Shown here: positions 6,264 to 13,898 of the stretch, piece after piece
How positions within the stretch are numbered: the stretch's first letter is position 1
Layout of the letters: each line of letters opens with the position of its first letter
Assembly (NCBI GenBank): GCA_018897225.1
Contig: JAHILC010000028.1
Span: 1 to 14,083 of the forward strand
Direction: 5' to 3'
From: Actinomycetota bacterium
Lineage (GTDB): Bacteria > Actinomycetota > Humimicrobiia > Humimicrobiales > Humimicrobiaceae
Length of the DNA stretch: 14,083 nucleotides
Translations under genes and position numbers: made by a program
The notes under the pieces: generated by a model
Told to the model about the DNA's origin: nothing
The model's database searches: none
What the model saw: only the letters and a program-made list of their open reading frames with translations

Positions 6264-8999
6264 TTAATTCCAAAATTTCCGTGCAGCGGAAATTTTTCTT
6301 ATTTCTTCCGCCCAGAGAATAGTACTTCCGACAATGGCTATCTTTATCCAATCTCCTATAGATAAAGGAACTACGGAGAAAATATTCTGGAAAAACGGGA
6401 TATAAAGTATCGACAAGTGCAGGAAGAAAGCAATAACCAACCCCGATATCAAATACTTATTGCCAAGAAATGGCATTTTAAAGATTGACTTTTTTTCGGA
6501 ACGGCAATTGATCCCGTTAAGCCACTGTGTGAGGGCAAGTGTTGTAAAAGCCACAGTTTGAGAGTAAATTAATGATTGACCGCTTGTTATTTCGTAAAAG
6601 AAGAGAGCTATTATGCCTGCAGCCATAATAGGTGACCTGAAAAATAAAAGTTTTAATAAATGTCTGGTTACAATTGATTCGCCTTTTTTATCCGGTTTCT
6701 GATTCATCACATCTTCTTTGGGTCCCATGATGAGGTTCACCGTAAGTGCGCCGTCGGTGACCAAATTTATCCATAAAATTTGTAAAGGGAGCAGTGGCAA
6801 GTGGGCGCTCGCCAAAAGGGCGGCCAGCAGCACAAGTATTTCAGTGGAACTAGAACAAAGTAAGTACAGTAGTGTTTTGCGCATATTTGCTGTTATACTG
6901 CGGCCTTCTTCTACGGCGTTAACGATCGTCGCAAAGTTATCGTCAGCTATGACCATGTCGCTTGCGTCTTTTGCCACATCCGTCCCGGTTATGCCCATAG
7001 CGATGCCTATATCGGCAGCAGCAAGGGCAGGCGCATCGTTTATGCCGTCACCCGTCATCGCAACGACTTCGCCGAGGCTCTGCAGAGTCTTAACGATGCG
7101 GAACTTATGTTTGGGCTCAATTCTCGCAAAAATGGAGGTGCTTCGTAATTTTTCTTTGAGCATTTTATCCGTCATATGCTCTATTTCGTCACCGGTGATG
7201 CCCCTTTCCTGTGGTCCCATGATGCCCAGCTCAATCCCTATGGCCTCGGCGGTGGAGACATGGTCGCCCGTTACCATAATCGTCCTTATCCCCGCAGAAT
7301 GGCACATTTTGATGGCTTCCTTAACTTCCGGGCGGGGCGGATCTATATTACCTATCAAACCAGCTAAAGTCAGTTTCCCCTTCAATGAACCTGTGGTAAA
7401 ATCTTTTTCATTTGCACGTTCGGTTTCAAAAAAACCAAAAGCCAGAACGCGCAAGGCATCTTTTGCCATAGCATCCGATTTTTTCAGCATCTGCTCGCGC
7501 AAATCTGCGGTTAGCTGGGCCCTTGTTCCCGAAGAGCGTAGACAATAACCTGAGAAATCCAGTATCTTCTCGGGCGAGCCTTTGACACAAACTAGATACT
7601 TATTTTCAGGGGTTCTGTGTTTAGTAACCATCATCTTAATCTCCGGTTCAAACGGGATTTCATCAATCCTGGGGAACTGTCTTTTGATAAGTTCCAAATT
7701 CATGCCGGCTTTTAGAGCGGCTATAAAATAAGCTATTTCCGTAGGGTCGCCGTCGACCCGTACATCTTTCTCGTTGGAAAACTGCACATGCGCGTTGTTG
7801 CATAGGGCGACTATCAGAAAAAGCATCTTGATATCATATACCTCGTCAACCGTGACTCGCTTACCTCCTTGCATAACAGCGCCGTCAATATTATATCCAA
7901 CGCCGGAAACCTCCATCTCCTGTTCCAGGGTGGCTATGCGCTTGGACGTCATCTCGTTGCGCGTGAGCGTTCCTGTTTTATCGGAGCATATGACAGTGAC
8001 GCCTCCCAATCCCTCCACGGCTACCAATTTTCTGATATGCGCTTTTCTCTTGGCCATCCGCTGCATGCCGACAGCAAGCGCAACGGTAACCGCCACAGGC
8101 AGACCCTCTGGTATGGAAGAGACCATTTGGCTCAAAGCGACCATGAATATCTCGTAAAAGGGCAAACCTCTTACCAAGTATCCGATGGTGAAAGCCAAAC
8201 TTATCTGCGCAAGTACTACAACGATTATAAATTTCCCAAGTTTTCCCATTTTAATCTGAAAAGGTGTCTTCGTTTCTTCGGTGGTTTGTACAATATGGGC
8301 CATCTTGCCGATTTCGGTGTTCATCCCCGTCTCAACTACCACAGCAGAGCCGCGGCCCGAACCTACCACCGTCCCTGAGAAAACCATATTCTGCCTACCC
8401 GCGATGCCCGTGTCTGCCTTGATCACATCAGTAATTTTGTAGATGGGTTGCGATTCACCTGTAAGAGCGGCCTCGCTAACCTGCAATCTCACCGATTCAA
8501 TTACTCTCCCGTCAGCTGGAATTTTTGTGCCGGATTCAAGCAATATCACATCGCCTGGAACGATATCCTTGGTTGCAACCTCCATCACCTCGCAAGATCG
8601 CAGGGCTTTTGCTCTGGGCGCGGAGAGTTCTTTTAGCGACTTCATTGACTTGCTTGCCCGGCTCTCCTGGACGAAACCCATCACAGCATTGACTGAAAGC
8701 ACGGCGAATATGACGATTGAGTTGATTTCTTTTCCAACTAAAAATGAGATGACCGCGGCGAACAGCAATATGTATATAAGCGGGCTTTTGAATTGTTTCA
8801 AAAAGATCACGAGCGCGCTATCGCCCTTTTTTGACTCAATCTGATTAGCTCCGAACTTTTTAAGGCGCTCTGCTGCTTCCTCGTTTGAAATTCCGTCGGG
8901 TGTGGACGATAAATGCGAAAGCGCCTCTTCGACCGTCAATTGATACCAAGCGGGAGTTGCCGAAAGACCGATATTGTCAGCATTATCTGGTTTTCCCAT
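6264..8999 (-). CDS. P-type ATPase, P2A (Ca2+-type, PacL/SERCA-like)
   Basis: ATP-driven cation pump in the cytoplasmic membrane, 911 aa, full family length. In order: cation-ATPase N-domain (about 15-60), M1-M2, TGES (180-183) of the actuator, M4 with the ion-site PEGL (297-300), the phosphorylated Asp in DKTGT (340-344), the nucleotide domain (KGSPEKIL at about 473), MVTGDH (575-580), TGDGINDAP (649-657), then M5-M10. Ion-site residues by comparison with SERCA: M4 Glu298 kept, M5 Glu720 kept, M6 Asn745, Thr748 and Asp749 kept. However, the M5 Asn is Ser717 and the usual DGxPA after M6 reads DGALT. Calcium is the best guess, but the specificity may differ. The ATG at 8999 has a GAGGG site about 9 nt upstream. 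The gene looks more GC-rich than its neighbours, with fewer A/T-ending codons, which suggests transfer. It is convergent with the gene at 5734. Confidence 0.93.
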   Translation of the reverse strand: MGKPDNADNIGLSATPAWYQLTVEEALSHLSSTPDGISNEEAAERLKKFGANQIESKKGDSALVIFLKQFKSPLIYILLFAAVISFLVGKEINSIVIFAVLSVNAVMGFVQESRASKSMKSLKELSAPRAKALRSCEVMEVATKDIVPGDVILLESGTKIPADGRVIESVRLQVSEAALTGESQPIYKITDVIKADTGIAGRQNMVFSGTVVGSGRGSAVVVETGMNTEIGKMAHIVQTTEETKTPFQIKMGKLGKFIIVVVLAQISLAFTIGYLVRGLPFYEIFMVALSQMVSSIPEGLPVAVTVALAVGMQRMAKRKAHIRKLVAVEGLGGVTVICSDKTGTLTRNEMTSKRIATLEQEMEVSGVGYNIDGAVMQGGKRVTVDEVYDIKMLFLIVALCNNAHVQFSNEKDVRVDGDPTEIAYFIAALKAGMNLELIKRQFPRIDEIPFEPEIKMMVTKHRTPENKYLVCVKGSPEKILDFSGYCLRSSGTRAQLTADLREQMLKKSDAMAKDALRVLAFGFFETERANEKDFTTGSLKGKLTLAGLIGNIDPPRPEVKEAIKMCHSAGIRTIMVTGDHVSTAEAIGIELGIMGPQERGITGDEIEHMTDKMLKEKLRSTSIFARIEPKHKFRIVKTLQSLGEVVAMTGDGINDAPALAAADIGIAMGITGTDVAKDASDMVIADDNFATIVNAVEEGRSITANMRKTLLYLLCSSSTEILVLLAALLASAHLPLLPLQILWINLVTDGALTVNLIMGPKEDVMNQKPDKKGESIVTRHLLKLLFFRSPIMAAGIIALFFYEITSGQSLIYSQTVAFTTLALTQWLNGINCRSEKKSIFKMPFLGNKYLISGLVIAFFLHLSILYIPFFQNIFSVVPLSIGDWIKIAIVGSTILWAEEIRKISAARKFWN
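6272..6300 (+). terminator. Rho-independent terminator for the DUF3887-like gene
   Basis: Perfect 10-bp stem AAAATTTCCG (6272-6281) with CGGAAATTTT (6287-6296), a 5-nt loop TGCAG, and a T-rich tail TTTTTCTT on the plus strand. It lies about 130 nt after the plus-strand lipoprotein gene. On the minus strand the same bases encode the last residues of the ATPase (ISAARKF), so the terminator is inside the opposing coding sequence. Confidence 0.65.
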
Positions 9000-9301
9000 T
9001 GAAAACGCCCTCTCTTTTTAATACTCTTCTAGCAGTTTTACAGCCCCCCAGCGCTATTCTTATTTTCCTTTCGATTAATCTGTTTACTTATTTATACACG
9101 TCGCCGATGTCTTTTATAAGAATTTGCTTTTGGATCTCACAAGTATATCATAAGTATAAAGCATAAATAAACACCATCATCTACTATGTTAGTGTCTCAA
9201 ATCTGGTGCTTCGCACCACTCACTTCTAAGCTTTACTTATATTAACTTCTTAATTTTTAATATTTTTAAAATAATTTCAAATCCTTTTTACAAAAATAAA
9301 A
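9000..9301. other. Divergent intergenic region between ATPase and IseA-like lipoprotein genes
   Basis: The 5' ends of two divergent genes face each other here. I see the ATPase ribosome binding region next to 9000, but no promoter with both boxes well matched on either strand. A compact hairpin, TGGTGC-TTC-GCACCA (9204-9218), is the only strong structure. It lacks a T-run, so its role (terminator, leader element or repeat) is open. The last 60 bases before 9302 are almost all A/T. Confidence 0.5.
9204..9218. repeat. Small hairpin in divergent intergenic region
   Basis: Perfect 6-bp stem TGGTGC / GCACCA with a 3-nt TTC loop, about 85 nt upstream of the IseA-like gene and 205 nt upstream of the ATPase start. 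Confidence 0.45.
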
Positions 9302-9868
9302 ATGAAAAGATTATGGATGACAATAACTCTTATAGCTCTGTTATCTCTTATATTTGCAGGCTGTAATGTTGGTCAAATAAGTTCAAATATCTCAGATAAA
9401 GATTACATAAGTGAGACTTTAATTTTATTTCTTGCACAAAATGCTGTAGCTCACTTTTGGCATGTATCCAGTGGTGGAAAAATTATATACCCTGAGGAAG
9501 GCTATCTTGAGACCTTTTATAATAATGATATTGAATACAGGTATTTTGGAGAAGATCTTGACTCAATGGAAAAACTCTATCGTTACTTAGGTGAGGTATA
9601 TTCAGAAGAGTCTATTGATGAATATGTTAAGTTAGCAAACATAATTGAATTTGAGGGAAAACTTGCACAACCGAATGCTGACGGCGGAGATCTAAGAATG
9701 TGGGAAGCTGCAAAAATAATCGAAATAGATGAAAAGGATAACAAAAAAGTATGCATGTTGGAGGTACCTTATCCAGAAAATGTTGCAGAGGCTGAATTGG
9801 TTATAGTAACTATAGAGCAAACAAAAGGTAAGAACTGGGTAGTTTTTAATATACCCGGGAGTTTTTAA
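9302..9868 (+). CDS. Lipoprotein resembling IseA (YoeB), inhibitor of peptidoglycan DL-endopeptidases
   Basis: 188-aa predicted lipoprotein with signal peptide MKRLWM plus a hydrophobic core ending IFAGC (Cys21). The mature domain matches the order of motifs I recall from IseA of Bacillus: a Trp-containing helix followed by SGGK (AHFWHVSSGGK, about 50-60), a YRYFGEDLDSMEKLYRYL segment, an S/T-E-E-S-I-D-E-Y helix, and the most telling motif GKLAQPNADGGDLRMW (about 119-134). In B. subtilis, IseA binds and blocks the active site of DL-endopeptidases such as LytE and LytF, limiting autolysis. The role here is inferred from that family. The start ATG has only a weak A-rich upstream region without a clear Shine-Dalgarno. 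No endopeptidase gene is adjacent, and the gene appears to be transcribed alone. Confidence 0.7.
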   Translation: MKRLWMTITLIALLSLIFAGCNVGQISSNISDKDYISETLILFLAQNAVAHFWHVSSGGKIIYPEEGYLETFYNNDIEYRYFGEDLDSMEKLYRYLGEVYSEESIDEYVKLANIIEFEGKLAQPNADGGDLRMWEAAKIIEIDEKDNKKVCMLEVPYPENVAEAELVIVTIEQTKGKNWVVFNIPGSF

Positions 9869-10014
9869 AGATCAAAAATTCAAATGAAAATAAATTTTAA
9901 TTAGTGAAAATTGAATTATAAAGAAATAATAAAGTGAAAAAAGTAAAGGTTTTTAATTTTTATAATTATTAATGTATAATACTAAATCAAATGTAAAAAT
10001 TTTATATTTATTCT

Positions 10015-10020
10015 GGAAGG
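10015..10020 (+). promoter_or_regulatory. Ribosome binding site deciding a TTG start
   Basis: GGAAGG ends 7 nt before TTG at 10028 and sets the start of the ABC ATPase. A TATAAT hexamer at 9975-9980 upstream is a candidate -10. Its -35, TTTAAT at 9952-9957 with 17-nt spacing, is weak. Confidence 0.65.
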
Positions 10021-10027
10021 CAATAAT

Positions 10028-10948
10028 TTGAGTGTAGATATAGAAGTAAAAAACCTGACAAAAAAATATGGAACATTAACTGCAGTTGACAACATAAGTT
10101 TTTCCATTAAAAACGGTGAAATATTCGGACTCCTTGGTCCCAACGGAGCAGGCAAAACCACAACTGTTGAAATGATAGAGGGACTGAGAAAGCCTGACGG
10201 CGGCACCATATCTATTACCGGCATTGATGCACTGGCTCGCCCTGAAAAGATTAAGGAAATAATCGGAGTGCAGCTCCAGAGCACATCAATTTATAACAAG
10301 ATAAGGGTAAAAGAAGCAATTGACCTTTTTGGAAGCTACTATAAAAAATCAATTCCCTCAGATAAGATACTTGATATTGTCTCTTTAAATGATAAGAAAA
10401 ATGCATACTATGCGACATTATCGGGAGGCCAGAAACAGAGACTGGCGCTTGCACTGGCTCTTGTAAATGATCCACAGGTACTTTTTCTTGATGAGCCCAC
10501 GACAGGCCTTGATCCCCAGGCAAGGCGAAATGTATGGGGCATAATTGAAAACTTAAAGAAGGAGTCAAAAACAATAATTCTTACGACTCATTATATGGAA
10601 GAAGCAGAAAAATTATGCAGCAGGGTTGCAATAATTGACATGGGTAAAATAATTGCAACCGATACACCGGAAAACCTTATTATAAGTTCCGGGTTAGAAT
10701 CATCAATAGAGTTTGAATGTGACGAGTTTGACTTTGAAAAACTATTTAACGGCTTGAGTTCTGTTGGCAAAGTGGTAAAGCTTGATAACGGACGATGCGC
10801 AATATATGCAAAAAATAATGCTGCCACATTAAAGGAGCTTACCGACTTTACAACAGAAAACAATATCAACATTAAAAATATTAATACAAAAAGTGCTACT
10901 CTTGAGGATGTTTTTCTTTCCATGACCGGAAGAAAATTAAGGGAATAA
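10028..10948 (+). CDS. ABC-2 type exporter, ATP-binding subunit (DrrA/CcmA-like)
   Basis: Cytoplasmic ATPase that powers export through the membrane subunit encoded next. The 306-aa protein has all motifs: Walker A GPNGAGKTT (37-45), Q-loop around Gln82/Gln84, signature LSGGQKQR (131-138), Walker B VLFLDEP (151-157), D-loop GLD, and switch His188 in TTHYMEEAEKL. After about residue 220 there is the beta-rich C-terminal extension (DUF4162-like) found in DrrA-type subunits, ending TLEDVFLSMTGRKLRE. It starts with TTG, supported by the GGAAGG site at 10015-10020. The stop codon is 2 nt before the permease start, so the two genes form one operon and are probably translationally coupled. The family exports antibiotics, lipids or polysaccharides; the substrate is unknown. 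Confidence 0.95.
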   Translation: MSVDIEVKNLTKKYGTLTAVDNISFSIKNGEIFGLLGPNGAGKTTTVEMIEGLRKPDGGTISITGIDALARPEKIKEIIGVQLQSTSIYNKIRVKEAIDLFGSYYKKSIPSDKILDIVSLNDKKNAYYATLSGGQKQRLALALALVNDPQVLFLDEPTTGLDPQARRNVWGIIENLKKESKTIILTTHYMEEAEKLCSRVAIIDMGKIIATDTPENLIISSGLESSIEFECDEFDFEKLFNGLSSVGKVVKLDNGRCAIYAKNNAATLKELTDFTTENNINIKNINTKSATLEDVFLSMTGRKLRE

Positions 10949-10950
10949 GA

Positions 10951-11694
10951 ATGAAAATATTAGGCAGACAGATATTGCTTGAAAACAAATTATTCTTAAG
11001 AAGCTTTGAGGATATTTTCTGGACGCTTGCTTTTCCAACTTTCTTCATGGTTCTTTACGGCCTTATTTACCGGGATACCGTGTGGGAAGACTTTAATATG
11101 CGCGCAATAGATTATACTATGCCGGGCATAATAATACTGGCACTGATGGTAACGGGAATCATGGCTACTGTAACAGGGTTTGTAGAAGACAGGCAAAAAG
11201 GCATATACAGAAGGCTTTCTCTTACACCTGTTAAACGGCAGGCAATTATAGGGAGCCAGATAATTTACAGATATATTATAATGCTTGTACAGACTATAAT
11301 TATAACAGTTATAGCCACACTGGCATTTAACGTAAAAATTAACGGCAGTTACCTTTTGCTGTGGGCAATAATAACGGTAGGAGCCCTTTGCTTCCTCTCC
11401 CTTGGCTTTTTAATGACAACCTTTATAAAGAATGCCAGAACTGCCACACCCATATCGATGATAGTTTTCTTCGGGCTAATGTTTTTGGGAGGCCTGTTTT
11501 TCCCAAATACAATAATGCCCGATTTTTTAAACAAGATTTCGTTAGTTTTGCCAAGTACGCATCTTAACAACGCATTGAGAATGGTAGTTATAGAAGGGTC
11601 AGGAATTAAAGCAATGTGGAAAGAGCTGCTTATTACAGGAGCCTGGATAGTGGGATGCCTGGGGCTTTCAATTAAGTTTTTTAAATGGGAATAG
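10951..11694 (+). CDS. ABC-2 type exporter, membrane subunit (DrrB-like)
   Basis: Polytopic permease of 247 aa, partner of the preceding ATPase. It shows the expected six hydrophobic segments: around 25-40 (IFWTLAFPTFFMVLYGLIY), 55-75, 100-125, 130-155, 165-185 and 220-240. It also has the ABC-2 features FVEDRQKGIYRRLSLTPVKR on the cytoplasmic loop after TM2 and the short GLFFPNTIMPDFLNKISLVL stretch before the last membrane segment. A GGGA ribosome binding site sits inside the end of the upstream gene, about 6 nt before ATG 10951. No resistance or biosynthesis gene is next to the operon to indicate the cargo. Confidence 0.93.
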   Translation: MKILGRQILLENKLFLRSFEDIFWTLAFPTFFMVLYGLIYRDTVWEDFNMRAIDYTMPGIIILALMVTGIMATVTGFVEDRQKGIYRRLSLTPVKRQAIIGSQIIYRYIIMLVQTIIITVIATLAFNVKINGSYLLLWAIITVGALCFLSLGFLMTTFIKNARTATPISMIVFFGLMFLGGLFFPNTIMPDFLNKISLVLPSTHLNNALRMVVIEGSGIKAMWKELLITGAWIVGCLGLSIKFFKWE

Positions 11695-11823
11695 CGAAAT
11701 CAAGGCATATCAATGTAATAGTTTTTTCGTTTTATATCTCAGCTTTAAGAATTTATCCCGGCGGGCAACTCAGTACTTAACGTTTAGATCGTTTGGTAGG
11801 AGCACACCGCTCCAGGTGATTTC
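11695..11823. other. Intergenic stretch after the ABC operon
   Basis: No coding frame is supported. A T-run after the permease (about 11719-11726) is not preceded by a good hairpin. A small perfect stem GGAGC-ACACC-GCTCC (11799-11813) lies just beyond the stop of the minus-strand ORF at 11824 and may belong to its 3' end. Confidence 0.4.
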
Positions 11824-12069
11824 TTAGGGTTCGATGGTGTATTCTATTCCGTCAAACACTTCTGCTTCGTGGGCAAATTGGCTTATGATCAGATCTGCTT
11901 CGTACTTATCATTTGGTTTTTCGATTAGTTCCTGGCCACGCCGGGGGTCGTATACCAGCCATATTTTTAGGCTTCTTGGTCGCTCCCAGCGTGATCCTTG
12001 ATTCAGCTTTTCCTGCAGGTTGTCTAACTTGGATTCTGTTGTCTATTTAGTTGCAATGATCTTTGACAT
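11824..12069 (-). pseudogene. Small hypothetical ORF interrupted by an in-frame TAG at codon 9
   Basis: From ATG 12069 the frame reads MSKIIATK, then TAG (12045-12043), then 72 uninterrupted codons to TAA at 11826-11824. The post-TAG part looks like real protein: TTESKLDNLQEKLNQG, RPRSLKIWLVYDPRRGQEL, EADLIISQFAHEAEVF and the acidic tail GIEYTIEP. It appears richer in G+C than the flanking DNA, and no alternative ATG, GTG or TTG follows the TAG near the front of the open part. A single CAG-to-TAG change would explain it. I do not recognise the family. A CCCC-AAGT-GGGG hairpin precedes the ATG. It may be a transferred gene now decaying, or a recoded gene. Confidence 0.45.
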
Positions 12070-12142
12070 ATAAACCCCAAGTGGGGTGGAAAGCATGGGA
12101 ATTAGAATTAATCCAGATATCACAATGGCAGTTTGAAAATTT

Positions 12143-12171
12143 TTGACAAAAGTTACTCAATTTTCTAAAAT
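12143..12171 (+). promoter_or_regulatory. glnS promoter
   Basis: TTGACA (12143-12148), exactly 17 nt, TAAAAT (12166-12171). Transcription should start near 12178, giving a leader of about 40 nt with AAAAGG (12207-12212) as ribosome binding site 6 nt before the glnS ATG. The leader is too short for a T-box, and none is seen. Confidence 0.75.
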
Positions 12172-12218
12172 GTTATTCTATTTTCACTAAAATATTTAAA
12201 TTCTAAAAAAGGCAATCT

Positions 12219-13898
12219 ATGAGTGATAGTAATGAGAAATCAGACTTTATAAGAGACATAATCAGGATGGATTTGGAAAATAGAAAAATTCACACAAGAT
12301 TTCCACCTGAACCCAATGGATATCTCCATATCGGACATGCAAAATCTATATGCTTAAATTTTGGACTTGCCGAAGAGTTTGACGGCAGTTGCAACTTGAG
12401 GTTTGATGACACAAACCCTACAAAAGAAGAATCTGAATATGTAGAATCTATAAAGACAGATATAAGATGGTTGGGATTTGACTGGGGGCAGCGGCAATAT
12501 TATGCTTCCGATTACTTCGAACAGCTTCATGAGTTTGCTATAGCGCTGATAAAAAAGGACAAAGCATACGTTTGTGATTTAAGCGCTGAAGAGATACGAC
12601 AGTACAGAGGCACACTCACAACACCGGGAAAAGAAAGTCCCTACAGAAACCGCTCTCAAGAAGATAATCTGCAGCTATTTAAAGAAATGCAGGAAGGCAA
12701 ATATCCTGATGGTTTAAAGGCGCTGAGGGCAAAAATAGATATGTCTTCACCCAACCTTAATATGCGCGACCCGGTGATGTATCGCATACTACATAAAAGC
12801 CATCACCGCACGGGAAGTAATTGGTGTATTTATCCAACATATGACTGGGCACACGGACAGTCAGATTCTATTGAAAAAATTACACATTCAATATGCACTC
12901 TGGAGTTTGAGGACCACCGCCCACTCTATGACTGGTTCATTAAACAACTCGGCATACATCACCCCAGGCAGATAGAGTTTGCCAGGCTTAACCTTACGTA
13001 TACCGTGATGAGCAAAAGGTTGTTGCTTGAACTGGTAGAAAAAAAATATGTAAATGGCTGGGATGATCCAAGGATGCCTACCATTTCAGGTATGCGGCGA
13101 AGAGGTTATCCCCCCGAAGCAATCCGCAATTTCTGTTTGCAAATAGGGGTGTCAAAAGCAGAAAGCACAGTAGAGATAGCATTTCTTGAACATTTTATAA
13201 GGGAAGACCTAAATAAAAAAGCGGCCAGGGTTATGGCAGTACTGGACCCCTTAAAGGTTGTAATAGATAACTATCCTGATGACCAGGAAGAAGAGCTTAC
13301 TGCTATAAATAATCCCGAAGACATTTGCGCAGGCACCAGAAATATACCGTTTTCAAAAATTTTATACATAGAGAGAGAAGACTTTATGGAAGATGCACCT
13401 TCAAAATTTTACAGGCTGGCTCCGGGAAGAGAAGTGAGGCTAAGATATGCTTATTTTATAAAGTGCGTTGATGTAGTTAAGGATAGAGATGGCAATATTT
13501 TAGAACTTCATTGCACATACGACTCTGCCACCAGAGGAGGAGATGCACCTGACGGCAGGAAGGTAAAAGCAACTCTTCACTGGGTTTCTGCCAAACATTG
13601 TCTAACGGCAGAAGTCAGGTTGTTTGATAATCTTTTTATAAAGGAAAATCCTCTTAAAGTAGAAGAAGGTCATGATTTTAAAGAAAATTTAAGCCCGCAT
13701 TCATTGAAAATAGTTAAGGACTGCAAACTTGAACCATCCCTTGGTAAAGTAAAACCGTCAAACATTTTTCAATTTGAAAGGTTAGGATACTTCTGCGTAG
13801 ACCCTGACACTACAAATGAAAAAATAGTATTTAACAGAACCGTAACCTTAAAAGATGAGTGGGCAAAGATAAGAACAGCCACCTTTACTATTCTATAG
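12219..13898 (+). CDS. glnS: Glutamine--tRNA ligase (GlnRS)
   Basis: Cytoplasmic class I aminoacyl-tRNA synthetase that charges tRNA-Gln with glutamine. It has 559 aa, against 554 in E. coli, and is alignable from end to end: [11 protein letters not shown], the HIGH motif in [15 protein letters not shown] (HIGH at 37-40), [43 protein letters not shown] with [15 protein letters not shown], the KMSKS equivalent VMSKR (263-267), and [24 protein letters not shown]. It then has the two-lobed beta-barrel anticodon domain, ending [13 protein letters not shown]. There is no N-terminal extension and no fused YqeY/GatB tail. Its presence suggests that this organism makes Gln-tRNA directly rather than only through GatCAB. 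The last 11 nt overlap the convergent minus-strand ORF. Confidence 0.98.
   Translation: MSDSNEKSDFIRDIIRMDLENRKIHTRFPPEPNGYLHIGHAKSICLNFGLAEEFDGSCNLRFDDTNPTKEESEYVESIKTDIRWLGFDWGQRQYYASDYFEQLHEFAIALIKKDKAYVCDLSAEEIRQYRGTLTTPGKESPYRNRSQEDNLQLFKEMQEGKYPDGLKALRAKIDMSSPNLNMRDPVMYRILHKSHHRTGSNWCIYPTYDWAHGQSDSIEKITHSICTLEFEDHRPLYDWFIKQLGIHHPRQIEFARLNLTYTVMSKRLLLELVEKKYVNGWDDPRMPTISGMRRRGYPPEAIRNFCLQIGVSKAESTVEIAFLEHFIREDLNKKAARVMAVLDPLKVVIDNYPDDQEEELTAINNPEDICAGTRNIPFSKILYIEREDFMEDAPSKFYRLAPGREVRLRYAYFIKCVDVVKDRDGNILELHCTYDSATRGGDAPDGRKVKATLHWVSAKHCLTAEVRLFDNLFIKENPLKVEEGHDFKENLSPHSLKIVKDCKLEPSLGKVKPSNIFQFERLGYFCVDPDTTNEKIVFNRTVTLKDEWAKIRTATFTIL

Noticed and set aside
6718..7548. 276-codon plus-strand open frame
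   Set aside because: It is fully inside the P-type ATPase on the other strand, and its sequence is a low-complexity Ser/Ala/Met-rich mirror of that gene. No family motif or ribosome binding site.
7869..8378. 169-codon plus-strand open frame
   Set aside because: Antisense to conserved ATPase regions (M4 to actuator domain); shadow of the real gene.
8885..9166. 93-codon plus-strand open frame spanning the ATPase start
   Set aside because: First third is antisense to the ATPase N-terminus, the rest is AT-rich intergenic DNA; no ribosome binding site or recognisable protein.
10251..10923. Minus-strand open frames opposite the ABC ATPase
   Set aside because: They mirror the conserved ABC motifs on the plus strand and have no independent support.
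11694..11760. Terminator of the ABC operon at the T-run near 11720
   Set aside because: No stable stem precedes the T-run.
12178..12218. T-box or other riboswitch ahead of glnS
   Set aside because: The predicted leader is only about 40 nt, with no T-box sequence, no long pairing and no terminator.
1440..13890. Genetic code in which TAG is a sense codon
   Set aside because: TAG is the natural end of several intact genes here (the reductase at 1030, higB, higA, the DUF3887-like gene, glnS), so a general reassignment is not supported; only occasional suppression remains conceivable.
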